Origin: Acidobacteriota bacterium
GTDB taxonomy: Bacteria > Acidobacteriota > Terriglobia > Bryobacterales > Bryobacteraceae
Direction of reading: 5' to 3'
DNA length: 64,000 bases
NCBI GenBank assembly: GCA_026394075.1
Contig: JAPKYX010000200.1
Location: forward strand, 1-64,000
In this document: in pieces, positions 26,903-34,221 of the stretch
Numbering within the stretch: the first letter of the stretch is position 1
Layout: every line of letters begins with the position of its first letter
Notes under the pieces: model-generated
The model's input: the letters and a program-made list of their open reading frames with translations, nothing else
Database searches by the model: none
What the model was told of the DNA's origin: nothing
Translations under genes and position numbers: made by a program

Positions 26903-27820
26903 TTAGATGCGCCCGCTCAGCAGGGATTCAAGGAACCCTTGGCTGACAGACCAGGTGGACACCACCGCGCGGTCTTCCTGTTTGGCGTCGCCGCGGGAAA
27001 GCAGCAGCGGCAGACCCGTCAGCGGAGCGTCGCCCACGTTCGCCGCCGAAGCCTCGCGCAACTGGCGCAGACCTTCGTTCAGCCGCTGAGCGATCTCTGC
27101 GCTAGAGGCTGGCGTTGGGCAATCCACCCGCATTTTGATCTCAAAGTCGCCATTGCGCAACCCCATACCGAAGCGCGCGGACTGGGCTCCCGCCAGCAGC
27201 TTGAACCAGGGCGTTAGACTCGCCGGAACGCCCGCTGCATCGGACTTGAACACCCGCGCGGGCAAGGAAATCGAGGCCGGATCGCTGTACATCCCGGAGG
27301 GCAGCGAGTCGGCCTGCTGCTGCAGTTCCAGGGCAGCCAGCTCGTCTTGAGAAACGGCAAAACCCACCACGTTCGAACGCAAGGGGAAAAACGAAAGCCA
27401 CTTGCCGGCCTGGCTGGATCGCATCCGGCAAAAAGCATAGCGGCACGACGCGCCCTGCCCGCTGGCGTAGCTGGTGATCGCGTTCCAGTCGAAACGGCCG
27501 GAGGCCAGCAGGTAGATGTTTCCATTGCTGGAAGAATACAGCAGCGCGTCGAGATCCGTGCGGTAATCAAAACCGGTGATGTCGACGAACGAGCGGTAGT
27601 CCGATTCTTCGGTTACGCGGGACCCGGCCAGCGCCTCCAGCAACCCCGCCGAGCGCAAGGCCTTGACGTCAATCGAGACGACGACGGCGTCCTTGGCCGG
27701 CAGGTAGCGCGCCAGCTCATGGACCGGCATGTCCGTGCTCCGAAAATAGAAAATGCCACCGCCCACTGCTAGGCAAAGCAGGATGAGCAAAGTAGCGAGA
27801 GTCCAAGGTCCAAGGCGCAT
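26903..27820 (-). CDS. Hypothetical membrane-anchored protein
   Basis: A 305-residue protein with one N-terminal transmembrane segment (LATLLILLCLAVGGGIFYF) and a large extracytoplasmic part. The start of the domain, LARYLPAKDAVVVSIDVKALRSAGLLEALAG, resembles openings of periplasmic proteins built from two repeated alpha/beta halves (DUF3352-like), but the match is only by feel. Four Cys occur. GTG 27823 directly precedes ATG 27820; either may start. Between sugar kinase and aroF on the same strand. Function unknown. Confidence 0.6.
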   Translation of the reverse strand: MRLGPWTLATLLILLCLAVGGGIFYFRSTDMPVHELARYLPAKDAVVVSIDVKALRSAGLLEALAGSRVTEESDYRSFVDITGFDYRTDLDALLYSSSNGNIYLLASGRFDWNAITSYASGQGASCRYAFCRMRSSQAGKWLSFFPLRSNVVGFAVSQDELAALELQQQADSLPSGMYSDPASISLPARVFKSDAAGVPASLTPWFKLLAGAQSARFGMGLRNGDFEIKMRVDCPTPASSAEIAQRLNEGLRQLREASAANVGDAPLTGLPLLLSRGDAKQEDRAVVSTWSVSQGFLESLLSGRI

Positions 27821-27885
27821 CACGCTATCCGTAGCTTAGCAGGCTGTTGCGCCCACCTTGGCTCCCGCCACTCCACCACCCGGGC

Positions 27886-28938
27886 TTACGCCAGTGCCAG
27901 CATGCTCTCGCGGCTCTTGCGCCACAGCGCCACGTAGGGCTGGAGGTCGCGCATCATCGTGTTGAACTGATTGAAGTCCAGTGACTGCGCGCCATCGGAG
28001 ACGGCCTTTTCCGGGTGCGGATGCATCTCGATGATGATGCCATCGGCGCCCACTGCCACCGCGGCGCGGCACAGCGGCGGCACCAGGCTGCGCTTGCCGG
28101 TGGCGTGGCTGGGGTCGAGGATGATGGGCAGATGCGTCAACTCCTTCAGCACCGGTACGGCGGAGATGTCGAAGGTGTTGCGGGTGGCGGTCTCAAAGGT
28201 GCGGATGCCACACTCGCACAACATCACGTTCGGGTTGCCATGCGCGACAATGTACTCGGCCGACATCAACAGTTCCTTGATCGTCGAGCTCAAGCCCCGC
28301 TTCAGCAGGATCGGCCGGCCGCAGGTGCCCAGTTCCTTCAGCAGCGCAAAGTTCTGCATGTTGCGCGCGCCAATCTGCAGGATGTCGGCGTACTCGGCCA
28401 CCAGCGGCACATCCCGGTCCGACATCACTTCCGTGACGATGGCCAGGCCCGTATGCTGGCGCGCCTTGGCCAACAGCTTCAGGCCTTCTTCCGCCATGCC
28501 CTGAAAGTCATAGGGCGACGTGCGCGGCTTGAACGCGCCACCGCGAAGGATGCGCGCGCCCGCGGCCGCCACTTCCTCGGCGCACTGCATGATCTGCGCT
28601 TCGCTTTCCACTGAGCACGGCCCAGCCATCACCACGAAATCGTCACCGCCGATCTCAATGGCAGAGCCGCGGACGACCGGGATGCGGACCACGGTGGGAC
28701 TGTCCTTGTATTCGAGGCTCACAAACTTGTACGGCGCGGAGATCCGCACGGCCTTCTCCACCTGCGGCATCGCGCGCAGGGAATCCAGGCAGTGCGACAC
28801 ATCGCCTACGCCGACGGCGCCAATGATGACGCGCTCAGCGCCTTCGCTGGCATGAATCTTGTAGCCAAAATCGCGGATCCGGTCGCAAACCTCGTTGATC
28901 TGCTCTTGGGTCGCGTGTCTCTTCAGGGAGATCACCAT
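27886..28938 (-). CDS. aroF: 3-deoxy-7-phosphoheptulonate (DAHP) synthase, AroF type
   Basis: A 350-residue first enzyme of the shikimate pathway, condensing phosphoenolpyruvate and erythrose 4-phosphate. Residues 1-70 form a ferredoxin-like regulatory domain ([21 protein letters not shown]..., GVGD), as in the type I-beta enzymes that are feedback-inhibited by aromatic amino acids. The catalytic barrel has [44 protein letters not shown] and the DPSHATGKR motif, then [20 protein letters not shown] lies upstream of ATG 28938. Expression is probably controlled by the upstream leader peptide and hairpin. Confidence 0.95.
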   Translation of the reverse strand: MVISLKRHATQEQINEVCDRIRDFGYKIHASEGAERVIIGAVGVGDVSHCLDSLRAMPQVEKAVRISAPYKFVSLEYKDSPTVVRIPVVRGSAIEIGGDDFVVMAGPCSVESEAQIMQCAEEVAAAGARILRGGAFKPRTSPYDFQGMAEEGLKLLAKARQHTGLAIVTEVMSDRDVPLVAEYADILQIGARNMQNFALLKELGTCGRPILLKRGLSSTIKELLMSAEYIVAHGNPNVMLCECGIRTFETATRNTFDISAVPVLKELTHLPIILDPSHATGKRSLVPPLCRAAVAVGADGIIIEMHPHPEKAVSDGAQSLDFNQFNTMMRDLQPYVALWRKSRESMLALA

Positions 28939-28971
28939 AACTTGTCCACTCTCCTTCGATCAAAAATCTGT

Positions 28972-29018
28972 CCGGCAAAAACAAAAGCGGCCCAACTCTT
29001 TTTTGAGTGGGCCGCTTT
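28972..29018 (-). terminator. Attenuator-type terminator in the aroF leader
   Basis: On the minus strand AAAGCGGCCCACTC (29018-29005), loop AAAAAA, then GAGT, one bulged base and TGGGCCGCTTT ending at 28984, followed by TTGTTTTTG. It is 14 pairs long with a U-rich tail and sits between the leader ORF and the aroF start (28938). A strong intrinsic terminator in this position prevents read-through into aroF unless disrupted, the layout of transcription attenuation. Confidence 0.8.
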
Positions 29019-29044
29019 AGGAATAGTGCGAATCGGTGGATGCG

Positions 29045-29098
29045 CTACTCGTCAGGGCCCGGGTGGATACCAGGACCAAAATCGAAACGAGTTGCCAT
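29045..29098 (-). CDS. Putative aroF leader peptide, 17 residues
   Basis: ATG 29098 to TAG 29047-29045 encodes MATRFDFGPGIHPGPDE. It lies about 15 bases after a predicted transcription start and 26 bases before the attenuator hairpin. Two Phe codons (5 and 7) fit control by charged tRNA-Phe; the GIHPGP segment also resembles the GIRAGP end of the SecM arrest sequence, and its Pro-rich end could slow ribosomes. No clear Shine-Dalgarno is visible. That the peptide is translated and that it controls aroF are inferences from layout. I am not aware of a described family for it. Confidence 0.55.
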   Translation of the reverse strand: MATRFDFGPGIHPGPDE

Positions 29099-29120
29099 AA
29101 AAGGCGCGCATAACGCCACC

Positions 29121-29150
29121 ACTATACGTCACTTCCCGGCCACGACGCAA
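29121..29150 (-). promoter_or_regulatory. Putative aroF leader promoter
   Basis: On the minus strand TTGCGT (29150-29145), an 18-base spacer and TATAGT (29126-29121). It lies between the divergent glgC start (29190) and the leader ORF. Confidence 0.5.
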
Positions 29151-29189
29151 GCGCCCCATTGCGCTTGAAGCCTGGGACAATCAAAGAGG

Positions 29190-30422
29190 ATGGAAAACGT
29201 CCTTGCGATTCTTCTGGCGGGTGGGGCCGGTGAGCGGCTATCACCCCTGACGCGCAATCTGGCGAAACCGGCTGTCACGTTCGGCGCCATTTACCGGATC
29301 ATCGACTTCACGCTCTCCAACTGCGTGAACTCCCACATCCGGCGGATCTTCGTCTTGACGCAGTACAAATCGCTGGAGCTTTCGCGCCACATCCGCGATG
29401 GCTGGAGCATCTTCTCCTCCTCGATGGGCGAGTTCATCGAAGTGGTGCCGCCCATGAAGCGCATCCACTCCGACTGGTACCTGGGCACGGCCGATGCCGT
29501 CTATCAGAACATCGAATCGATCATCGCCGAAGCCCCGGCCGCCACCTTGATCGTTTCCGGCGACCACATCTACAAGATGAACTATGCCGAGATGCTGAAC
29601 TGGCACCGGCAGCAGCAGGCGGACCTGACCATCGCCACCATCCAAGTGGACCCCGCCGAGGCGGTCCATTTCGGAGTCGCCGCCATTGATGCCGAGTACC
29701 GCATCCGGGGCTTTGAGGAAAAGCCGAAGCATGGAAATCCCACGCGCAGCATTTTCAACCCCGACAAAGTCTCCGCCTCGATGGGCGTCTACCTGTTCTC
29801 CACGCCCATTCTGCTGAAGGCATTGCTGGAAGATGCCGACGACCCGAATTCGTCCCACGATTTCGGCAAAGACATCATTCCCCGGCTGGTCCAGCGGAAC
29901 AAGGTGGTGGCCTACGACTTCCGCGACCTCAACGGCAAGAGTGCCCACTATTGGCGAGACGTCGGCACGATCGATGCCTTCTATGACGCCAACATGGATC
30001 TGGTGAAGGTGACGCCGGAGTTCAACCTCTACGACCGCAATTGGCCCATCCGCACACACATGAGCCTGAATCCCCCGGCCAAGTTCGTTTTTGGCCAGCA
30101 GGGGCAGCGTATGGGTGTGGCGGTCGATTCCATCGTCGCCCATGGCTGCATCGTGTCGGGCGGCCGCGTGGTGAGAAGCTTGCTGTCTCCCGGCGTCCGC
30201 GTAAACAGCTATTGCGAGGTCGAAGATTCCATCCTGATGCCGAACGTCTGGGTGGGCCGCGGCAGCCGGATCCGCCGAGCCATCATCGATTCAGGCGTGG
30301 TCCTACCGGAAGGCACTCAGTTGGGCATTGACCCGGAAGCGGACCGCGCACGCGGCTACACGGTCACCGAAAATGGCGTCGTGGTGGTGAGCGAAGAACA
30401 TACCCACTCGCTTGAGGGCTAA
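29190..30422 (+). CDS. glgC: Glucose-1-phosphate adenylyltransferase
   Basis: A 410-residue ADP-glucose pyrophosphorylase, which makes ADP-glucose from glucose 1-phosphate and ATP for glycogen synthesis. The N-terminal nucleotidyltransferase domain has LAILLAGGAGERLSPLTRNLAKPAVTFG, the IIDFTLSNCVNS segment, GTADAVYQN, VSGDHIYKM, GFEEKP and YWRDVGTIDAFYDAN. The C-terminal part (from about residue 300) is a left-handed beta-helix with GCIVSGGRV, SVLLPGVRVN-like repeats and VGRGSRIRRAIIDSGVVLPEGTQLG. AGAGG before ATG 29190 serves as binding site. Divergent from aroF. Confidence 0.95.
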   Translation: MENVLAILLAGGAGERLSPLTRNLAKPAVTFGAIYRIIDFTLSNCVNSHIRRIFVLTQYKSLELSRHIRDGWSIFSSSMGEFIEVVPPMKRIHSDWYLGTADAVYQNIESIIAEAPAATLIVSGDHIYKMNYAEMLNWHRQQQADLTIATIQVDPAEAVHFGVAAIDAEYRIRGFEEKPKHGNPTRSIFNPDKVSASMGVYLFSTPILLKALLEDADDPNSSHDFGKDIIPRLVQRNKVVAYDFRDLNGKSAHYWRDVGTIDAFYDANMDLVKVTPEFNLYDRNWPIRTHMSLNPPAKFVFGQQGQRMGVAVDSIVAHGCIVSGGRVVRSLLSPGVRVNSYCEVEDSILMPNVWVGRGSRIRRAIIDSGVVLPEGTQLGIDPEADRARGYTVTENGVVVVSEEHTHSLEG

Positions 30423-30483
30423 GCGTTCTTCCCAGGAGGTTGGAACTCCGTTCGGCCGTTCGAAGGTCTCGCTTTAAGGGCAG

Positions 30484-30611
30484 GCCCCTCCTGCAGGTCG
30501 GGGCTCGGTTCCGAAACGTCGGGCCGAGGCGTGATCGGTCAAATCGCCAGCCGTGACCTTCCTACACTCCGGGATATGCGTTCGAACCGAGCCCCGACCC
30601 GCAGGAGGGTC
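30484..30611. repeat. Intergenic inverted-repeat element, copy A
   Basis: Arms of about 31 bases at 30484-30515 and 30581-30611, complementary apart from a few mismatches and one indel, around a 65-base centre. The core GAGCCCCGACCCGCAGGAG (right arm) is related to the GAGCCGCGACCAGCAGGAG core of copies B-D. The right arm is followed by TCCTTTTTCC, so the element may also end glgC transcription. It fills most of the gap between the convergent glgC and M23 peptidase genes. Confidence 0.6.
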
Positions 30612-30680
30612 CTTTTTCCGTCGCCGCAGGAAGCGTGTGCCACCGCTTAGTGGCCAGGATTTCTGAAGAGAAGCACGAAA

Positions 30681-31562
30681 CTAGAACGGGAAGTCGCGCT
30701 TGGCGGGTGAGGATGAAAGCGCCGACCGGGCCAGATACTGGTACGGGTTCACCGGCATGCCATTCATGCGGACTTCGTAGTGCAAATGGGGCGAGGTGGT
30801 GCGTCCAGTGGAGCCCGAATAGGCGATCACATCGCCGCGCCGCACTGCCTGTCCCGGAAGAACTTCATAGCGCGACAAATGGGCGTAGTACGTCGTGCAC
30901 CCGCCGCCGTGGTCCAGCATGACAATCTTGCCGTAGCCGGAAAATGTCTGGGCGTAGGTCACCACACCATCCGCCGCGGCCCGGACCGAAGTTCCGGACG
31001 GCACCGAGATGTCGACACCCGTGTGGATCGCCCCGCCCCCCGAAAAAGGATCGGTCCGTTTGCCGAAGAACGACATCAGGCGGCCACTGACGGGCCACAG
31101 ACTGGGCAACGCCACCGGCCCCAGCTTCGACCGGCGATTCAACTGCGCAAAAGTCGCCGTGCGCAGAAAGCTATACTCCGCCACGGAATCCTTCAGTGTC
31201 GGCATCAAGGTGCCTTCGCTGGAAATCGACGCCGGGCCTTCCATCTTGGGCTTCAAGCCGAACATGGTGGAGACTTCACGCGCGTACATCTGGAACGTCG
31301 CCAGTTGCTGATTCTTCTCTTCCGACTCTTTGCGCAGCCGGTCATAGCGGGTCCGCAAGGCGCTGACTTCGTTGCGCAGGTCGTTGTAGTTGCTCACCTT
31401 CAACAACATGCGGCCGTAGCTGCCCACAAAGCCCACCACCGAGATAGCACCCACCAAGGCTAGGGCAATCACTGAATAGAGCACTGAGTAGGGAACGTGC
31501 ACACGCCTGAGGCGTCCGTGGAGGGAATGGGCGAGGACGACAATGAAGTAAGGCTGCTGCAC
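30681..31562 (-). CDS. M23 (LytM-type) metallopeptidase with coiled coil
   Basis: A 293-residue envelope protein: a short cytoplasmic N-terminus, one membrane segment (SVIALALVGAISVVGFVGS), a coiled coil (LRNEVSALRTRYDRLRKESEEKNQQLATF) and a C-terminal M23 domain with zinc ligands in HTGVDI and SPHLHYEV, plus LWPVSGRLMSFFGKRTDPF. Such proteins cleave peptidoglycan cross-links or activate amidases during growth and division. GTG 31562 is chosen because a promoter lies at 31633-31661, inside the longer frame that runs to 31745, and the longer version would overlap the neighbouring gene's stop. Confidence 0.8.
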   Translation of the reverse strand: MQQPYFIVVLAHSLHGRLRRVHVPYSVLYSVIALALVGAISVVGFVGSYGRMLLKVSNYNDLRNEVSALRTRYDRLRKESEEKNQQLATFQMYAREVSTMFGLKPKMEGPASISSEGTLMPTLKDSVAEYSFLRTATFAQLNRRSKLGPVALPSLWPVSGRLMSFFGKRTDPFSGGGAIHTGVDISVPSGTSVRAAADGVVTYAQTFSGYGKIVMLDHGGGCTTYYAHLSRYEVLPGQAVRRGDVIAYSGSTGRTTSPHLHYEVRMNGMPVNPYQYLARSALSSSPAKRDFPF

Positions 31563-31632
31563 GAAGTCTTCAACCAGGCGGATGCCAGCGTGGGCCAGCC
31601 AACTTGCCCGGGGCACCCCCCGGAATTTATAA

Positions 31633-31661
31633 AGGTAACAATTTGTTAATGCATCTGTCAA
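31633..31661 (-). promoter_or_regulatory. Putative promoter of the M23 peptidase gene
   Basis: On the minus strand TTGACA (31661-31656), a 17-base spacer and TTACCT (31638-31633). The same two hexamers with the same spacing occur upstream of the response regulator at 34116-34144. Confidence 0.5.
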
Positions 31662-31725
31662 GCCAATTGGCCCGGGCTGACCCATCCGCCGGGTCAGCTG
31701 GACACACTCGGCTGAGTCCAGCAAG

Positions 31726-33489
31726 CTAGTCCAGCCCGGCTCCATAAGCCGCCAGATTCGGGATCGTCACCGGTGATCGCCCCCGGAAAGGGATGGCACC
31801 CAGTATCGCCTTCGCAGCGGCAGCCTCTGACGTCGGCGCGGTGGAGAATGTGGCCACGTAGGCGTTCACCTTCGGAAATGCCCGCATCAGGTACGGGTTG
31901 CCGAAGCTGATCAACGCCACCGGGGCTGGCCCCTGCTGCACCTGCTCCACAAAGCGGGAGGGGGCGGCAGACAGCTGCTGGCTGAAAGCCGCCAGGACGA
32001 CGGCGGAGCAACTCCTGGCGCGCGTCGCCACGTCGGCGAACGCTGCCTCCGGCATGGTCGAATCCAGCCATTGGGTCTGGAGCCGGGGCGACTGCTCCTT
32101 GATCTCATCAATCAAGCGCCGTCCCAGCTGCGAATAACGGTTCTCGCTCAACACGTAGAGGCACGCCTTGTCCGGGGCCTTCAGCGGCAACGCGCCCTGG
32201 TCATTGCGGACCAGCGTCAGCGCCTGTTCCGCCACTTGCTGGGCCTGCGCCACGGCTTCCTCGGAATCAAGCACTTCGGAGAGCTCTTCCAGCTCCACCA
32301 GACGCTTCTTATGCAACCCCAGGCGCACTTTCGCCGCCAGCACCTTCTCGACGCTCTGCCGGAGCCTGTCCTTTGAAATGCGGCCGCTCAACACGGCCTT
32401 CACCACGCCTTCAATCGCCTGATCGGGGTTCGCTGGAATCAGCAACACGTCGACGCCCGCTTCCATTGCGCGAACGGCCGCCTCGCCCGCGGAATACATT
32501 TTGGTCAAGCCCTGCATGTCCATCGCGTCGGTGGTGACCAGGCCGGTAAACCCGAGCTCGTCCTTCAGCAGCTTGGTCATGATGTTCTTTGAGACCGTAC
32601 CCGGAATCTCTTCCGGCTCTAGCGCCGGAATGCGCAAGTGGGACGACATCACCGAATCGACGTGAGCCGCAATCGCGGCGCGGAACGGCTTCAGCTCCAC
32701 CGCCTCCAGCCGCGCCCGGTCCGCGGCAATCACGGGCAAGCCAAAGTGGCTATCAACTGCCGTGTCGCCATGGCCGGGAAAGTGCTTCACCGAAAGCAGC
32801 ACCTGGGTCTTGGGGTCACTGCGCGCGCCTTCAATGTAGGCCACCACGTGTTTGGCCACCTCATCGGGGTCCTCGCTAAATGCGCGCAGGCCGATCACTG
32901 GATTGTCCGGGTTGTTGTTGACGTCCGCGTCCGGCGTGAAGATCCAGTGCACGCCCATGGCGCGCGCCTCCCGCGCGGTGTGCAGCCCCAAAAAGCGCGT
33001 CGCAGCCAGGTCGCGAGCAGCCCCATAGGCCATGTTGTGGGGAAACTTGGCCGTCCCCGACATGCGCATTGAGGCGCCGCGTTCAAAATCGCCACCCACG
33101 ATCAGTGGCAATGAGGCCGTGCGCTGCATGCGGTTGAGAAAGGCCGCCATGGCGTAGGGTTCGGCATTCACCACCACGCCGTTGCGCACGCGGTTCAACA
33201 CGATCAACCCGCCCACCCCGGCCGTCTTCACCAGCCGCTGGAACTCGCGGTACGCCCTGGTTTTGGAGGAGGGCGCATCACCATAAAAGCGGATGATCAC
33301 CAGTTGGGCCACCTGCTGGCGCAGCGTAAGCTTGTTCATCCACTGCCGGACTTGCCCGGGCACGGGCGGCGCCTTGGCAGAACCTTTGCCCGATGCCACC
33401 GGCGCTTTTCGGGCCGCCGCCGCTGGAGCAGCCACGGCCAGAGCCATCGGCCAAGCAGCCAGAATCAACAGTGAGAGAAGTTTCAGCAC
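31726..33489 (-). CDS. Glycoside hydrolase family 3, NagZ-like beta-N-acetylhexosaminidase, exported
   Basis: A 587-residue enzyme with a signal peptide (SLLILAAWPMALAVAAPAAAA). The GH3 TIM barrel (about 50-385) carries the NagZ diagnostic loop KHFPGHGDTAVDSHFG (catalytic His240/Asp242) and the nucleophile region TTDAMDM (Asp321). A C-terminal alpha/beta domain (about 425-587) is like GH3_C. It likely removes N-acetylglucosamine from muropeptides or chitin-type glycans outside the cytoplasm. Start is GTG 33489 with AAGGA eight bases upstream. Classic NagZ is a shorter cytosolic enzyme, so the signal and extra domain set it apart. It lies directly upstream of the M23 peptidase, consistent with wall turnover. 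Confidence 0.88.
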   Translation of the reverse strand: MLKLLSLLILAAWPMALAVAAPAAAARKAPVASGKGSAKAPPVPGQVRQWMNKLTLRQQVAQLVIIRFYGDAPSSKTRAYREFQRLVKTAGVGGLIVLNRVRNGVVVNAEPYAMAAFLNRMQRTASLPLIVGGDFERGASMRMSGTAKFPHNMAYGAARDLAATRFLGLHTAREARAMGVHWIFTPDADVNNNPDNPVIGLRAFSEDPDEVAKHVVAYIEGARSDPKTQVLLSVKHFPGHGDTAVDSHFGLPVIAADRARLEAVELKPFRAAIAAHVDSVMSSHLRIPALEPEEIPGTVSKNIMTKLLKDELGFTGLVTTDAMDMQGLTKMYSAGEAAVRAMEAGVDVLLIPANPDQAIEGVVKAVLSGRISKDRLRQSVEKVLAAKVRLGLHKKRLVELEELSEVLDSEEAVAQAQQVAEQALTLVRNDQGALPLKAPDKACLYVLSENRYSQLGRRLIDEIKEQSPRLQTQWLDSTMPEAAFADVATRARSCSAVVLAAFSQQLSAAPSRFVEQVQQGPAPVALISFGNPYLMRAFPKVNAYVATFSTAPTSEAAAAKAILGAIPFRGRSPVTIPNLAAYGAGLD

Positions 33490-33574
33490 GTCTTGGTCCT
33501 TACCTAACTGTATCGCCCCTGGCGGCCACTGGCGGCCACTGTATCGTCACTAGGCATCACTGGGCGCCATCATG

Positions 33575-33604
33575 AAAAAAGGCGGTCCCCCAAAGGGAAC
33601 CGCC
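33575..33604 (-). terminator. Rho-independent terminator of the response regulator
   Basis: On the minus strand GGCGGTTCCC pairs with GGGGACCGCC (one mismatch), followed by TTTTTTC. It sits about 55 bases after the stop at 33658. Confidence 0.8.
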
Positions 33605-33657
33605 CATCGATTCGTATAAAGGCCAGATCGTCCGGCTTGGTTAGCCGGGTTCGAAAA

Positions 33658-34101
33658 CTACACGGTCTTTTTCTTGGTCCGCAATTCGGACCGTTGAGTA
33701 CCCACTGGTTTGCGGGGTTTGCGATTCAGCAAGCGTTGCACACTGCGCACCAGAATTGGCACCTCTGTGGCATTCTTCATCATCACCATATCCGCACCTG
33801 TCGTGTGCTCATCCAGACCCAGGACGTTAACAAATCCCGAGATTAGAACTATGGGCACGCCGGCCCGTACTGCACGTAGTTTCTGAATCAGCTCAATCCC
33901 GCTCATATCCGGCATCTTGTAGTCGGTCACCACAAGATCCACGGCTTCCCGCGGGAATATTTCCAGAGCCGCTTTCGCTGAAGAAGCGGTCAAAATGCGA
34001 TAGCCCAGCTCGCTCAAGACGTGCTTGCGCGCGGACAGACCATCGTGGTTATCATCCACCAGCAGAATTGTGGCGGTAGTATTTTTTGGGGAGTCGTCCA
34101 T
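33658..34101 (-). CDS. Single-domain response regulator
   Basis: A 147-residue protein consisting of one receiver domain: acidic pair Asp16-Asp17 (LLVDDN), phosphoacceptor Asp60 (VVTDYKMPDMSG), Ser88 (LISGF) and Lys109 (MMKNA). After it is only a short basic tail (RKPRKPVGTQRSELRTKKKTV) with no DNA-binding domain, so output must be by protein contact or by a phosphorelay. No histidine kinase is nearby. It has its own promoter and terminator. Confidence 0.9.
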   Translation of the reverse strand: MDDSPKNTTATILLVDDNHDGLSARKHVLSELGYRILTASSAKAALEIFPREAVDLVVTDYKMPDMSGIELIQKLRAVRAGVPIVLISGFVNVLGLDEHTTGADMVMMKNATEVPILVRSVQRLLNRKPRKPVGTQRSELRTKKKTV

Positions 34102-34115
34102 CAGAAAGCTCTCGA

Positions 34116-34144
34116 AGGTAACAGTCCCATCACGAAGCTGTCAA
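34116..34144 (-). promoter_or_regulatory. Putative promoter of the response regulator
   Basis: On the minus strand TTGACA (34144-34139), a 17-base spacer and TTACCT (34121-34116). The start codon is at 34101, so the transcript leader would be only about 8 bases. Confidence 0.5.
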
Positions 34145-34221
34145 TGGTCTCGTATCGGGCTGTTGGGGCGACAGTTATTTCGCTTGACTTTGGCCGGGGT
34201 TAGGGAACCGGTCGGGCTATC

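Noticed and set aside
33517-33542. Tandem repeat of TGGCGGCCAC
   Set aside because: Two copies only, in an intergenic space; too short to be a meaningful repeat array.
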